Source of the DNA: CBDHGY01 sp965263325
GTDB taxonomy: Bacteria; Pseudomonadota; Alphaproteobacteria; Caulobacterales; Hyphomonadaceae
NCBI GenBank assembly: GCA_965263325.1
Contig: CBDHGY010000002.1
Span: forward strand, 1,674,001-1,738,000
Length of the DNA stretch: 64,000 nucleotides
Direction: 5' to 3'
A program made the translations under genes and the position numbers. Positions within the stretch are counted from its first letter, which is position 1; each line of letters starts with the position of its first letter. Below are positions 48,976 through 57,955 of the stretch, piece by piece. The notes under the pieces are model-generated. The model worked only from the letters and a program-made list of their open reading frames with translations, was not told the origin of the DNA and did no database searches.

Positions 48976-49623
48976 ATGCTTCGCGCCGCTCTCCTTGCTG
49001 TTTCAGCCATTACCGCTGGCCGAGAACTTCTGAAAGGCGAAGTCGATAAACGCAAGCAAACAGCTATCGAAGCCGCTGTCGAAGCAACGCGCGAAAGACT
49101 TGATGCAAGCACCGATGACATTATCGCTCGAATGATGCGCAGTTTTCTCATCGGTCTTGCAATCAAAGCAGGCATTCTGGGAGCGCTTTACGGAGCCCAC
49201 ATACTCGGCTGGCTTTCCAACGCCTGGTTCTTTTGGACAGCAACGATCGCGCTAACAATTTATCTTGCGAGAGACATCTACCGCGCTTTGCCATGGGCCC
49301 GTCCAGCGCTTGAGCATATCCGGATGAATGGCTGGCATCCCAAACGCGCACTGACAGAATTCATTGCAGCGCATGTGTTCGAGGAAACGCTGGCGAGCGC
49401 TGAAGCGCAGCTTTCAGAAAAACAGTCGAATAAATGGTGGCTCATGCTATCCGGGCACGATGCGGAACAGCTCTCGACCGAAGTTGCCGGCGCAGTTGCG
49501 GAAGTTGCGCGCGAAACGAGTTGGGACCAAATTCGGCCGAGGGTCTACGTTGCGCTTGCCCAGTTTGGGGTTATGTCGCTGCTTTATTCGGCGTATGTAT
49601 TCGTCATGCTTCGGTTCGCTTGA
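48976..49623 (+). CDS. Hypothetical membrane protein
   Basis: A 215-residue protein with an N-terminal amphipathic part, two hydrophobic segments (about 55-100), a helical cytoplasmic middle and a C-terminal hydrophobic segment (about 195-213). No family recognised. There is no clear Shine-Dalgarno before ATG 48976. It follows DUF454 by 51 bases and may share its transcript. Confidence 0.7.
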   Translation: MLRAALLAVSAITAGRELLKGEVDKRKQTAIEAAVEATRERLDASTDDIIARMMRSFLIGLAIKAGILGALYGAHILGWLSNAWFFWTATIALTIYLARDIYRALPWARPALEHIRMNGWHPKRALTEFIAAHVFEETLASAEAQLSEKQSNKWWLMLSGHDAEQLSTEVAGAVAEVARETSWDQIRPRVYVALAQFGVMSLLYSAYVFVMLRFA

Positions 49624-49629
49624 CGGGGC

Positions 49630-50079
49630 TTACCAGAGCTGTTTGCCGGGCGAAGCAATGACTGCCAGACGTGAAAGTGCGGCCTCCAGCTGGTTTAGAT
49701 CGCTTTCAGTAAAGTCTGCTAGCAAATCGCGCTCATATTGTATCGCAAGCGGCACGATCTGATCGTAAATGCTCGTTCCAAGTGCGTTCAGCGTAAGCAC
49801 AGACCGGCGAGCATCCGCTTCACTCGCCTGGCGCGTCATATAGCCGAGTTCAATCAAGCCTGCGACCGCGCGCGATACCGCGACCTTATCCATCGCTGTT
49901 TTACTCGTCACATCGGTCGCACTCACACCAGGCGCTTCGCCGACGACGGCCATCACGCGCCACTGCCAGATATTAAGACCAAATTCGCGGTGGTAGATAT
50001 CCGCGATGTTGCGCGAGATCGTATTCGACAAAACTGAGAGCCGATAGGGCAAGAATTCAGCGAGAGTAAGTTTGGACAT
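49630..50079 (-). CDS. MarR family regulator, divergent from hppD
   Basis: A 149-residue winged-helix repressor. The HTH lies around 50-80 (Val-Ser-Ala-Thr-Asp-Val-Thr ... Val-Ser-Arg-Ala-Val-Ala-Gly-Leu), and the wing around 85-98 contains Ser-Glu-Ala-Asp-Ala-Arg-Arg. It is divergent from hppD across 65 bases that contain a near-perfect 20-bp palindrome, so it very likely controls hppD and itself. The ligand may be a tyrosine-derived aromatic acid such as homogentisate or 4-hydroxyphenylpyruvate (inference). Confidence 0.88.
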   Translation of the reverse strand: MSKLTLAEFLPYRLSVLSNTISRNIADIYHREFGLNIWQWRVMAVVGEAPGVSATDVTSKTAMDKVAVSRAVAGLIELGYMTRQASEADARRSVLTLNALGTSIYDQIVPLAIQYERDLLADFTESDLNQLEAALSRLAVIASPGKQLW

Positions 50080-50101
50080 AGGCTTGCGCGCTCATATAAC
50101 T

Positions 50102-50121
50102 TTAGTTACAATTGAAACTAA
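50102..50121. promoter_or_regulatory. Palindromic operator between the MarR gene and hppD
   Basis: TTAGTTACAATTGAAACTAA is a 20-bp dyad matching its own complement at 18 positions. It lies 23 bases before hppD and 22 bases before the MarR gene, the expected site of a MarR dimer. Confidence 0.75.
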
Positions 50122-50144
50122 TATAGACTTACGGGAGTGTTACA

Positions 50145-51233
50145 ATGGCTGACCTGTTCGAAAACCCTGCGGGCCTGGACGGTTTCGAGTTTATCGAGTT
50201 CTCTGCGCCAGAAAAAGGCGTGCTCGAGCCCGTATTCGAAACAATGGGATTTGCCAAAGTTGCTCGTCATCGGTCAAAGGATGTCGAGCTTTGGCGGCAG
50301 GGCGGCATCAATCTGATCACTAATTACGAGCCGAACTCACCTGCCTGGTATTTTTCGCGAGAACATGGGCCTTCGGCCTGCGGTATGGGCTTCCGCGTGA
50401 AAGATGCCGCCAAAGCATACACGCACTTGCTTCAACAAGGCGGTGAACCTGTTCAAGTCGAAACAGGTCCCATGGAACTCGTTATTCCTGGCATTCGCGG
50501 AATTGGAAACTCAATCATCTATCTGATTGATCGATATGCTGATGATGAGCCTTCGATATACGATATCGACTTCATCTATTTTGACGGTGTGGATCGCCGT
50601 CCGGATGGGTGCGGCTTCAAACTGATCGACCATCTCACGCACAATGTTTATGGCGGCCGCATGGCATATTGGGCTGATTTCTATGAGAAACTTTTCAATT
50701 TTCAGGAGATCCGATACTTCGACATTAAGGGCGAATATACGGGCCTGACATCAAAAGCCTTGACCGCCCCGGATGGAAAAATCCGCATCCCTTTGAACGA
50801 GGAAGGCAAGTCCGGCGGTGGCCAGATCGAAGAATTTCTCCGAGAATTCAATGGCGAAGGTATCCAGCATATTGCCTTGATCTGCGATGATCTCGTTGCC
50901 TGCTGGGACCGGCTAAAGGATCGCGGTGTACCGTTTATGACTGCGCCGCCGGACACATACTACAAGATGCTGGACGAGCGCCTACCGGATCACGGTGAGC
51001 CGGTAGATGAGCTTCGTGCGCGCGGCATCCTGCTAGACGGAACGACAGAGGGCGGCGAGCCACGCCTGCTCCTGCAAATCTTCGCAGAACCTCGTATCGG
51101 ACCTGTTTTCTTTGAATTTATCCAGCGAAAAGGCGATTATAAGGACGGCTTTGGCGAGGGTAATTTCAAAGCCTTGTTTGAGAGCATAGAGCGCGATCAA
51201 ATTGAACGCGGTGTGCTCGAGGTGACCGAATAG
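50145..51233 (+). CDS. hppD: 4-hydroxyphenylpyruvate dioxygenase
   Basis: A 362-residue Fe(II) VOC-fold dioxygenase of tyrosine catabolism, making homogentisate from 4-hydroxyphenylpyruvate. The iron ligands can be read as His in Leu-Ile-Asp-His-Leu-Thr-His, His in Gly-Ile-Gln-His-Ile-Ala and Glu in Phe-Phe-Glu-Phe-Ile-Gln-Arg. GGGAG lies 7 bases before the ATG, overlapping the promoter of a divergent MarR gene. No other homogentisate-pathway gene follows within the window. Confidence 0.95.
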   Translation: MADLFENPAGLDGFEFIEFSAPEKGVLEPVFETMGFAKVARHRSKDVELWRQGGINLITNYEPNSPAWYFSREHGPSACGMGFRVKDAAKAYTHLLQQGGEPVQVETGPMELVIPGIRGIGNSIIYLIDRYADDEPSIYDIDFIYFDGVDRRPDGCGFKLIDHLTHNVYGGRMAYWADFYEKLFNFQEIRYFDIKGEYTGLTSKALTAPDGKIRIPLNEEGKSGGGQIEEFLREFNGEGIQHIALICDDLVACWDRLKDRGVPFMTAPPDTYYKMLDERLPDHGEPVDELRARGILLDGTTEGGEPRLLLQIFAEPRIGPVFFEFIQRKGDYKDGFGEGNFKALFESIERDQIERGVLEVTE

Positions 51234-51420
51234 CGCCAACTAATCGCCTACTCGCTCATTAGGCCTTCAGTAATCAATCGGCTCTATCTGTAATGGCTGT
51301 TGGGAAAACGGTCATCTCGCGAAGTGTTGTTAACCGTTCGAAAATCTCAGCACGTTATAAAATTTGAAAACTGTGCACTCCATAACACGGTGCACGCATG
51401 AGTGTTTCGGAGCGATTTGT

Positions 51421-51747
51421 ATGCCTGGCTGGCTTTCAAGAATAACGCGCAAAAGTTCGCAGAAGCTCGACGTATCTCGGCTCGCGCCAGAGCCCGAGGA
51501 TGAACCGAAACAAATGTTTCGCGCAGATCGACAGAACGCTTTTCTGGAAGCCTATGTCGTCACCGAGTTCGGTTACAAACGCCAAGGCGTTGCACTAGAT
51601 GTTTCAGAAACTGGTGCCCGGCTGCGATTCCATACGTCGGAAAGCATGCCCCCGCGCATACGTTTGAGGATTCCGAAAAAGAAGATCGACTGCCTCGCAG
51701 ACGTCGTCTGGCACAAAGGCATCGACGTCGGCGTGCGCTTTTCTTAG
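51421..51747 (+). CDS. PilZ domain protein
   Basis: A 108-residue protein. After a basic N-terminus it carries a PilZ-type beta barrel (about 40-108) with Arg-Ala-Asp-Arg-Gln, Ala-Leu-Asp-Val-Ser-Glu-Thr-Gly-Ala-Arg-Leu (the D/NxSxxG c-di-GMP signature) and Ile-Asp-Val-Gly-Val-Arg-Phe. It may bind c-di-GMP; the arginine-rich lead motif is partial. ATG 51421 has GGAG 9 bases upstream; an earlier TTG frame start is less likely. Confidence 0.82.
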   Translation: MPGWLSRITRKSSQKLDVSRLAPEPEDEPKQMFRADRQNAFLEAYVVTEFGYKRQGVALDVSETGARLRFHTSESMPPRIRLRIPKKKIDCLADVVWHKGIDVGVRFS

Positions 51748-51900
51748 ATCTTTGAAGATCGAAATTTAGATCCGAAAAGAAGCGCCGGATCCCTTTGACA
51801 ACAGCATCGTGCTTCCGCGGGAATTCCGTAAACCATGGGTCCCCTCTTTCATCTGCGGTTTGAGTGCACAGAACTCAGTAGACTTCGCCGGACTATTCGA

Positions 51901-51987
51901 TGGTACCTCTGGCCGGACTCGAACCGGCACTCTCGTGAAAGAAACGGATTTTGAATCCGTCGCGTCTACCAATTCCGCCACAGAGGC
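51901..51987 (-). tRNA. tRNA-Leu (anticodon CAA)
   Basis: Read on the minus strand: acceptor stem GCCTCTG with CAGAGGT, D-loop with GGAATTGGTAGACGC, anticodon loop TTCAAAA giving CAA, an extra arm of class II type, T-loop GGTTCGAGTCC and encoded CCA. The 87-nt class II length fits leucine, decoding UUG. Confidence 0.97.
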
Positions 51988-52090
51988 CTGAAATAATCAG
52001 AATGGGCTTAGTGGCCCGCCAATACCCTATCTGTCAATTGCTGATATGTTGGAGCTTTCTTTTAGCGGCGGAGACGACTATTGCGGGACG

Positions 52091-52762
52091 ATGACTCATG
52101 CGCCGAAACCTCGAACTTTGCTTCAAACGCTGGAGAACATGGCAGAAACCGCAGACGAGAGCGGATACACCCTGCGCGAAATAATGGACCGGCTGGATGA
52201 GCGTGCATTCGGTGCGATGCTGTTTATCCTGGCATTGCCATGTGCGATACCGTTCCTTTATCTGGTCCCGCAAATTGTTGCTGTGCCTATGCTCGCTTTG
52301 GCAGCACAAATGGCGCTCGGGCGTCAGGAACCCTGGCTACCCGAGAAGTTGGCTTCTCGGCGAATTCAACGCGAGGGACTTATGAGCACTGCTCGCGGCG
52401 GACGAAAATGGCTAGGATGGATCGAACGCATTGCGCGTCCTCGCCTCACATTTTTAACAGGAAAACGCTCAGAACAGATCATTGGCCTGTTTTTTATCGC
52501 ATTCTGTCTTTCCATCATGATCCCATTACCGCTGACGAACTCGACACCTGCCATCGGTATCGCCATCGCTGCATTCGGCCTTATCCAACGCGACGGTTTG
52601 CTCGTAATTTTGGGAATTGTGATCGGCGCGGTCTGGATCAGTCTCCTGATTATTGGCGGACGTGAGCTGATCATGTTTCTTCTCGGTCTCGTGGGAATTG
52701 GCAGCGGCGGGGAGGAAAACACGGAAACAGCGCTGCTCCTTCGACAATTTCTACCGGTTTAA
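52091..52762 (+). CDS. exoD: Exopolysaccharide synthesis protein ExoD family
   Basis: A 223-residue membrane protein of the ExoD family, with Leu-Arg-Glu-Ile-Met-Asp-Arg-Leu-Asp-Glu-Arg-Ala-Phe-Gly (about 26-39), hydrophobic segments near 45-75 and 135-205, and Pro-Glu-Lys-Leu-Ala-Ser-Arg-Arg-Ile. ExoD was first linked to exopolysaccharide and alkaline tolerance in Sinorhizobium. ATG 52091 is chosen; an upstream ATG at 52046 is in frame and equally possible. It precedes dsbB by 70 bases. Confidence 0.85.
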   Translation: MTHAPKPRTLLQTLENMAETADESGYTLREIMDRLDERAFGAMLFILALPCAIPFLYLVPQIVAVPMLALAAQMALGRQEPWLPEKLASRRIQREGLMSTARGGRKWLGWIERIARPRLTFLTGKRSEQIIGLFFIAFCLSIMIPLPLTNSTPAIGIAIAAFGLIQRDGLLVILGIVIGAVWISLLIIGGRELIMFLLGLVGIGSGGEENTETALLLRQFLPV

Positions 52763-52832
52763 CAGAAATACGACAAAGCTGCGCACACTTCGCCGCATTG
52801 TCGCCGGTATCTCTGTTTCCCATGCTAGGGGA

Positions 52833-53348
52833 ATGAATTCGCCTATTCCCCTTCAAGGCTGGCGGTGGCCAGCTTATGCGCTCTTTGCGTCGCTCGCCAT
52901 GTTGGCAGCGGCACATGCGTTCGAGGAATTCGGTAACATGTTTCCCTGCGAACTTTGTCTGCGTCAGCGTGATGTGTATTGGGCAGCTGTCGCAATGATC
53001 GTTACGGGCCTCGCACTTTGGCGTTTGAAACCTGGCAGGCGCTTTCTCATCGCCTTAAACGTTTTGCTTGGGATGGTGTTCGTGACGGGCGCAATCGTTG
53101 CCGGATATCATGTGTTTGTCGAGTGGGGGTTGATCGAGACGGGTTGCTCAGGCGGCGGGCCTGTCGATGTCATGAATATGGATATGGGAAATCTGAGCAA
53201 ACCGATGGCGGTCGGAAATTGCGGAGAAGTGCCGTGGTCGATGTTTGGTATTTCGATGGCCGGGTGGAACGCCTTGATCTCAGCCGGTCTCGCGGGCGTC
53301 AGTTTCTTCGCGGCGCGCGCGACGCAGATGCAAGCAAGGTTCGCGTAA
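52833..53348 (+). CDS. dsbB: Disulfide bond formation protein B
   Basis: A 171-residue inner-membrane quinone reductase with four helices. The first cysteine pair is Cys-Glu-Leu-Cys near 30, and the second set is Gly-Cys-Ser-Gly-Gly and Asn-Cys-Gly-Glu in the second periplasmic loop (about 98-130). It reoxidises a DsbA-type oxidase using quinone. AGGGG sits 2 bases before the ATG, so spacing is tight. No dsbA is adjacent. Confidence 0.92.
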   Translation: MNSPIPLQGWRWPAYALFASLAMLAAAHAFEEFGNMFPCELCLRQRDVYWAAVAMIVTGLALWRLKPGRRFLIALNVLLGMVFVTGAIVAGYHVFVEWGLIETGCSGGGPVDVMNMDMGNLSKPMAVGNCGEVPWSMFGISMAGWNALISAGLAGVSFFAARATQMQARFA

Positions 53349-53364
53349 AGCGCCCCGCACAAGC

Positions 53365-53934
53365 TTATTTTTCAAGTTCAGTATCCCAGTAGAGATAATC
53401 CAACCACGTTTCGTGTAAGTGATTTGGCGGGAATTTGCGTCCCATCTCCTGCAACTGAAAGTTCGTTGGCCGAATGGGTCTGCGCGCAGGATGCATGCCA
53501 GCATCTTTTGGCATGCGTCCGCCCTTACGCAAATTACAGGGACTGCATGCAGCAACGATGTTTTCCCAGCTTGTCCGCCCGCCCTTGGAACGCGGGATGA
53601 CATGATCGAAGGTCAGGTCGCTTTCCTTGTCACCGCAATAAACACATTGGAACCCATCGCGAAGGAATACGTTAAAGCGCGTGAAGGCAGGCCAGCGATC
53701 CTGACGTACATAGTCGCGCAGCGCAATGACTGACGGCAAGCGCATCTTGAAACTTGGACTATGAATATCAAAGTCGTATTCGGCAATGACATCGACGCGG
53801 TCGAGAAAAACAGCCTTTACCACATCCTGCCAGCACCAAAGCGACAACGGGTAATAAGACAGAGGTCGAAAATCCGCATTGAGCACAAGTGCTGGGGCAT
53901 CACGAAAAGTGGTGTTGAGCTGAGCTGTGCTCAT
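53365..53934 (-). CDS. HNH endonuclease family protein
   Basis: A 189-residue HNH protein common in alphaproteobacteria. The zinc and HNH motif is Cys-Val-Tyr-Cys, Thr-Phe-Asp-His-Val-Ile-Pro, Gly-Gly-Arg-Thr-Ser-Trp-Glu-Asn, then Cys-Ser-Pro-Cys-Asn near 105-140. The biological role of this stand-alone group is not settled. GGAGGG lies 8 bases before the ATG. It is convergent with dsbB. Confidence 0.92.
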   Translation of the reverse strand: MSTAQLNTTFRDAPALVLNADFRPLSYYPLSLWCWQDVVKAVFLDRVDVIAEYDFDIHSPSFKMRLPSVIALRDYVRQDRWPAFTRFNVFLRDGFQCVYCGDKESDLTFDHVIPRSKGGRTSWENIVAACSPCNLRKGGRMPKDAGMHPARRPIRPTNFQLQEMGRKFPPNHLHETWLDYLYWDTELEK

Positions 53935-54096
53935 CGAACGACCCTCCGACCGAAGGTCTTAAGCGTATGCCGATACGTCCAAGTGAGTGCTCTGGCTCCT
54001 TTGAGGCGCTGCTTATCTTATGCGCCTTGTGACTGATTCTCCTCATAATATGATGACGAGAATGCTGCATGTCTATGACAAATCGTAAATCTGCGT

Positions 54097-54726
54097 TTAC
54101 TTTTCGCGCATGGCGTGAAAATGCGCCCACAGTAGATGTGCAGCAACCCCTCTATATGGCCGCCAGTTTTCGGCTTCAGCCGTGAAAGCGTTCGCCTGCA
54201 ATCGCTCTTCATCTCCGCGGAGCAATTTGTATGCATTCATGAGCCCTATATCGCCCACAGGAAAGGCGTCGAGCACGCCTGTGTATAGGAGGAATATCTC
54301 AGCCGTCCACGGACCGATCCCTCTTACAGCAAGCAGTTCGCGCCGCGCATCTTCAATCGGCACGGTTAAGACGCGGTCAAGATCAAGCTTACCGGCAGCC
54401 AAAGCTCCTGCGATCGATTTCAGATGCGCCGTCTTCGGCCGCGACATGCCGCACGCGCAAATCGCTTCATCGCTTGTCGCCAATACCCTGTCTGCTGTTA
54501 TCTCAGAAATTCCGCCAAAGTGTGCGAGCAAACGCTCCCAAATTGCGCCAGCTGCCTGCAACGATATTTGTTGGAACGCAACTGTCCGAGCAAGTGTCGA
54601 ATACACAGCAGCTGCATCACGCCAACTCGGCAGCCCATGCAGCGCATAAGCCTTGGCCAGCGCTGGATCGCGCTCTGTAAGTGTCTCGCAAGCGAGGATC
54701 AGTGTGTCGCGCGGCGGGGCTGGCAT
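54097..54726 (-). CDS. DNA-3-methyladenine glycosylase II (AlkA/HhH-GPD family)
   Basis: A 209-residue base-excision glycosylase. The helix-hairpin-helix reads Leu-Leu-Ala-Val-Arg-Gly-Ile-Gly-Pro-Trp-Thr-Ala-Glu, followed by Phe-Pro-Val-Gly-Asp, whose Asp is the likely catalytic residue. It removes alkylated bases. Shorter than E. coli AlkA (282), as in other single-domain bacterial forms. It starts 4 bases after the DUF2125 gene and is the last gene of the ftsE-ftsX-plsC-DUF2125 run. Confidence 0.92.
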   Translation of the reverse strand: MPAPPRDTLILACETLTERDPALAKAYALHGLPSWRDAAAVYSTLARTVAFQQISLQAAGAIWERLLAHFGGISEITADRVLATSDEAICACGMSRPKTAHLKSIAGALAAGKLDLDRVLTVPIEDARRELLAVRGIGPWTAEIFLLYTGVLDAFPVGDIGLMNAYKLLRGDEERLQANAFTAEAENWRPYRGVAAHLLWAHFHAMREK

Positions 54727-54730
54727 AGCG

Positions 54731-55504
54731 TCAATTTAGCGGCACACCGAATAGCATAATTTCATCCCCCAGAGATAGAGCATTGGGCATCGGGAAACTC
54801 GCCTCATCACCCGCTTCAAGCTCGTTCAGCAATCCAGAAACCATGCCAGCAAACATGGGAGGCGCATCACTCAAACCCGCGCGCGCTTCAGCAAGCCAAG
54901 GACCAGGAACGTTGATGCGATCCCAGGACAGATTGATGTCGAACACTTCAGTTAAATTAGATGAAGGTGTCACTGCGACGATGAACTCATCGGTATCAAA
55001 ATTTTCGCCATCAATTATCGCGGACAACTCATCCAGTATTAAATTCGCATTTGTAAGCCCTTCATCATCCCAACCAATCACCAAGCGCGATGCGGAATTC
55101 ATGTTCAATTCGTGAGTGTCACCATTTGGGTCTTTGATGATCATTTTACCTGGGGCGTAGCCTTCTACTTCACCCCACCAATTCGCGAGCATCGGATAGA
55201 AGTTCCATGGGCGAGAATGCAGACGAACCTGCTCAGCCTCTAATCGTACATTGGTTGGTGCAGAGACAATTATTGCCTCTTCAAAAACGAGCTCGAAGTT
55301 AAAAGGGAAGCCCTCGACATGGCGCTCTTTGAATTGAATATCGATCCCGGCCCTTTTTTGTTCAGCTACCCAGTCATCTGCAAAACTTTCGATCATGGGT
55401 TTAGTCAAAAACCAGAGGATTGTGTAGCCAATCGCCAACAGGACAATTATCGTCCCGAATAACCAACGTCCCCATCGACGTTTTCGCTTCGCATAATCTG
55501 CCAT
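54731..55504 (-). CDS. DUF2125 domain protein
   Basis: A 257-residue protein with a single N-terminal transmembrane helix (about 12-32) and a large periplasmic domain of the alphaproteobacterial DUF2125 family (Gly-Phe-Pro-Phe-Asn-Phe-Glu-Leu motif near 62-69). Function unknown. ATG 55504 has AGGAG 9 bases upstream; ATG 55513 would have no spacing. Within a probable leftward operon. Confidence 0.86.
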   Translation of the reverse strand: MADYAKRKRRWGRWLFGTIIVLLAIGYTILWFLTKPMIESFADDWVAEQKRAGIDIQFKERHVEGFPFNFELVFEEAIIVSAPTNVRLEAEQVRLHSRPWNFYPMLANWWGEVEGYAPGKMIIKDPNGDTHELNMNSASRLVIGWDDEGLTNANLILDELSAIIDGENFDTDEFIVAVTPSSNLTEVFDINLSWDRINVPGPWLAEARAGLSDAPPMFAGMVSGLLNELEAGDEASFPMPNALSLGDEIMLFGVPLN

Positions 55505-55516
55505 CGCCGACATCTC

Positions 55517-56260
55517 CTATAGGTCCGCGCGGGTGCGTCCCTGCACGTTTAGTCCTTCATCGAGCAAGCGATCACTTGCTGTTTCCATCTCATCTTTAAG
55601 ACGCGACATCAGCGCCTTTCGGTCAAGCCCCGGTTCGATCGCTGGCAACGCCTCGTAGACGATCAAACCCGGCCGGACCCTGAAACCTCGATGCCAACAC
55701 AAACCTGAATTCGTAGCAACCGGAACAAGCGGAACATCCAGCTTTTTATACAGTCCAAAAACGCCTGGTTTGTAATCGGGCTCTGCACCGGGCGCTCGCC
55801 GCGTACCTTCCGGGAAAATCATGATCTGGCGACCTTCTTCAGCACGCTGTTTGGCGATCGCCTGCATTTTTCGTACGGTGCTTGCCAGTCCGCCTCGGTC
55901 GATCGGTATGTTCTTCGCAAAAAGCGCGTACCACCCAAACACTGGATAACCGAGCAGCTCTCGTTTCATGATCGATGCCGGTTGAGGTGCAATGATGTAG
56001 GACATCACAACATCCATGGTCGATTGATGCTTACCCGCACAGATGACTGCGCCGTTCGGTAAGTGCTCAGTGCCTCGGACCTCTATCCTTGCGCCTGCCA
56101 ACCAGCGAATCCCAAACCGAACGATTTTCGCCCACTGACGGATCGCTGCGATCACAGCCTTTTGTCCAAACAAAATGGTCGGCAGGAACAATATCCCGAG
56201 GATTATTCCCCAGCCATAAATCCATGCTGAGAATAGGTATGAACGCAATGCGAGTATCAT
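55517..56260 (-). CDS. plsC: 1-acyl-sn-glycerol-3-phosphate acyltransferase
   Basis: A 247-residue membrane acyltransferase. The HX4D motif is Lys-His-Gln-Ser-Thr-Met-Asp-Val near 77-84, and the substrate motif Phe-Pro-Glu-Gly-Thr-Arg-Arg-Ala-Pro-Gly is near 150. It acylates lysophosphatidic acid to phosphatidic acid. It follows ftsX by 44 bases and precedes DUF2125 by 12. Confidence 0.93.
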   Translation of the reverse strand: MILALRSYLFSAWIYGWGIILGILFLPTILFGQKAVIAAIRQWAKIVRFGIRWLAGARIEVRGTEHLPNGAVICAGKHQSTMDVVMSYIIAPQPASIMKRELLGYPVFGWYALFAKNIPIDRGGLASTVRKMQAIAKQRAEEGRQIMIFPEGTRRAPGAEPDYKPGVFGLYKKLDVPLVPVATNSGLCWHRGFRVRPGLIVYEALPAIEPGLDRKALMSRLKDEMETASDRLLDEGLNVQGRTRADL

Positions 56261-56304
56261 CGGGCCACGCCTTAGCGGGGATCATTGCAATGCGAAAGGG
56301 GGAA

Positions 56305-57177
56305 TTAATTCGCTTCTGCGAGTGTCCGCATGACTGTTTGGCGCGCCGCAAACCGGGCCGCGACACCAGCAATTATGGGTGTTAACAGCAGGATCAGGAA
56401 GTCCATTAGGTCTAGACTTAGTTGTGGTAACAGGCCCACACGCTGGGAACTTCCCAACACGAAAATCATGAACGCTGTTGCCCCAAGTGCAGCAAGTGCG
56501 CCGATAGCCCCTGACCGCAATCCAAGCAACCAGAAGCGGCGCTCAAACAGATTTGCAACGAATCGATCCGTCGCGCCAGACAAGTGCAAGACATTTACGG
56601 TGCTCTTTTGGGCAAGCAACGCAGCGTGCGTCGCGAATGCGATGACCGCCAGGCCCGTCAGCGAAAGTAAGGCAACAGCGACAAAAGCCGATAGCCTCAA
56701 TACGCCGAGCGCCCGCCTCGCATCGCCGACCCAATCGGCTGCAACACCGATTTCTGTAGTAAAACCAGCAGAGGTAAGGTTCGTTTTCAGTTCCTTCGCA
56801 ACGATTGCAGCCTCTGCGCCGCCATTCGCGGCAATCGCCACAGGTAGCATATCATTGATCGCGCTTGGCACCTCCGCCACATTCATGGCCTCTTTGACCA
56901 TCGCCTTGAGTTCCTCTTCAGGAACAATCTCAGCGCTGGCGACCCCTGGAGTATCTAAGACTATGTCGAGTGCATCAGCTGCATCCCGCGGATCTGCGTC
57001 CACGAGTTGAATTGTGATCTCACCTTCAACCTCGCTCGTCCAGTTGGTTGCTGCGCCATAGGTTGCTTTCGCCGTCAGTGCGGCGAGAACGGCGAGAAAG
57101 CAAAGCGCAGCAACTACGAAAAACAGCGCCGACTCTCGTGAGCTATCAGAAGGCAGAAGCTCAGTTTCCCGGCTCAT
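56305..57177 (-). CDS. ftsX: Cell division protein FtsX
   Basis: A 290-residue ABC permease-like protein with four helices (about 20-42, 165-190, 225-245, 260-285) around a periplasmic domain. It follows FtsE by a 4-base overlap (57174-57177), the usual operon. FtsEX acts at the divisome to activate peptidoglycan hydrolases. The sequence is divergent but position and topology support the call. Confidence 0.9.
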   Translation of the reverse strand: MSRETELLPSDSSRESALFFVVAALCFLAVLAALTAKATYGAATNWTSEVEGEITIQLVDADPRDAADALDIVLDTPGVASAEIVPEEELKAMVKEAMNVAEVPSAINDMLPVAIAANGGAEAAIVAKELKTNLTSAGFTTEIGVAADWVGDARRALGVLRLSAFVAVALLSLTGLAVIAFATHAALLAQKSTVNVLHLSGATDRFVANLFERRFWLLGLRSGAIGALAALGATAFMIFVLGSSQRVGLLPQLSLDLMDFLILLLTPIIAGVAARFAARQTVMRTLAEAN

Positions 57178-57896
57178 GAGGCAATCCCATATTCAACGTC
57201 GCGGACAACGAGACCGTCCTGTACCCGCAGAACGGGCATGTCGAATTCTCGAACAATACTGAGATCATGCGTTGCAATAATAACCGTGGTGCCAAGGCGT
57301 TTGTTAAGTTCAGCAAACAGCCTGAGAATCCGCCGGCTCATTTCCGGGTCAACGTTTCCAGTAGGCTCATCAGCAATTATGAGATCAGGTTTGTTCACAA
57401 GCGCTCTTGCAATCGCAACGCGTTGCTGCTCGCCGCCGGAGAGCGTCTCTGGGCGGGCATGCATCCGCTCTCCAAGACCAACCCAGCTAAGCAGGTCCTC
57501 AACGTCGTTACGGTAAGACTTTTCTTTGAGGCCCTGAACACGGCGCGGCAATGCAGCATTCTCATATGCCGTCAGATGATCTAGCAGGCGGAAATCTTGA
57601 AAAACCATGCCTACGCGGCGGCGTAAGCTGGCAAGTTCAGACCGGCTGATATCGCTCGTTCGGCGGCCGAATAACATGACATCTCCATCGCTCGGAGCGA
57701 GGGCCAAATAAATAAGACGCAGCAAACTCGTCTTGCCCGCGCCAGAAGCACCAGTAAGAAAAGTGAAGCTACCTTTGTCGAAACGGAGGGTCACATCGGA
57801 CAACACATCCTCTGTGCGGTCATAGCGCAATGATACCCTGTTCAGCTGAACAGCTGCATCACTGAATGGATCGCGCCGGAAGCTTGCCTTAGACAT
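57174..57896 (-). CDS. ftsE: Cell division ATP-binding protein FtsE
   Basis: A 240-residue ABC ATPase: Walker A Gly-Ala-Ser-Gly-Ala-Gly-Lys-Thr (about 44-51), Q-loop region Val-Phe-Gln-Asp-Phe-Arg-Leu-Leu, signature Leu-Ser-Gly-Gly-Glu-Gln-Gln-Arg, Walker B Leu-Ile-Ile-Ala-Asp-Glu-Pro-Thr-Gly-Asn. The Asp-Glu-Pro-Thr-Gly-Asn and short length identify the FtsE/LolD type; ftsX next door decides for FtsE. First gene of the run, divergent from the DUF3426 gene. Confidence 0.94.
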   Translation of the reverse strand: MSKASFRRDPFSDAAVQLNRVSLRYDRTEDVLSDVTLRFDKGSFTFLTGASGAGKTSLLRLIYLALAPSDGDVMLFGRRTSDISRSELASLRRRVGMVFQDFRLLDHLTAYENAALPRRVQGLKEKSYRNDVEDLLSWVGLGERMHARPETLSGGEQQRVAIARALVNKPDLIIADEPTGNVDPEMSRRILRLFAELNKRLGTTVIIATHDLSIVREFDMPVLRVQDGLVVRDVEYGIAS

Positions 57897-57955
57897 TGCT
57901 CATCCGCTTAAATTGCCTGATAGACGATTGTTACGAACGCTGCGATTAACAAACC

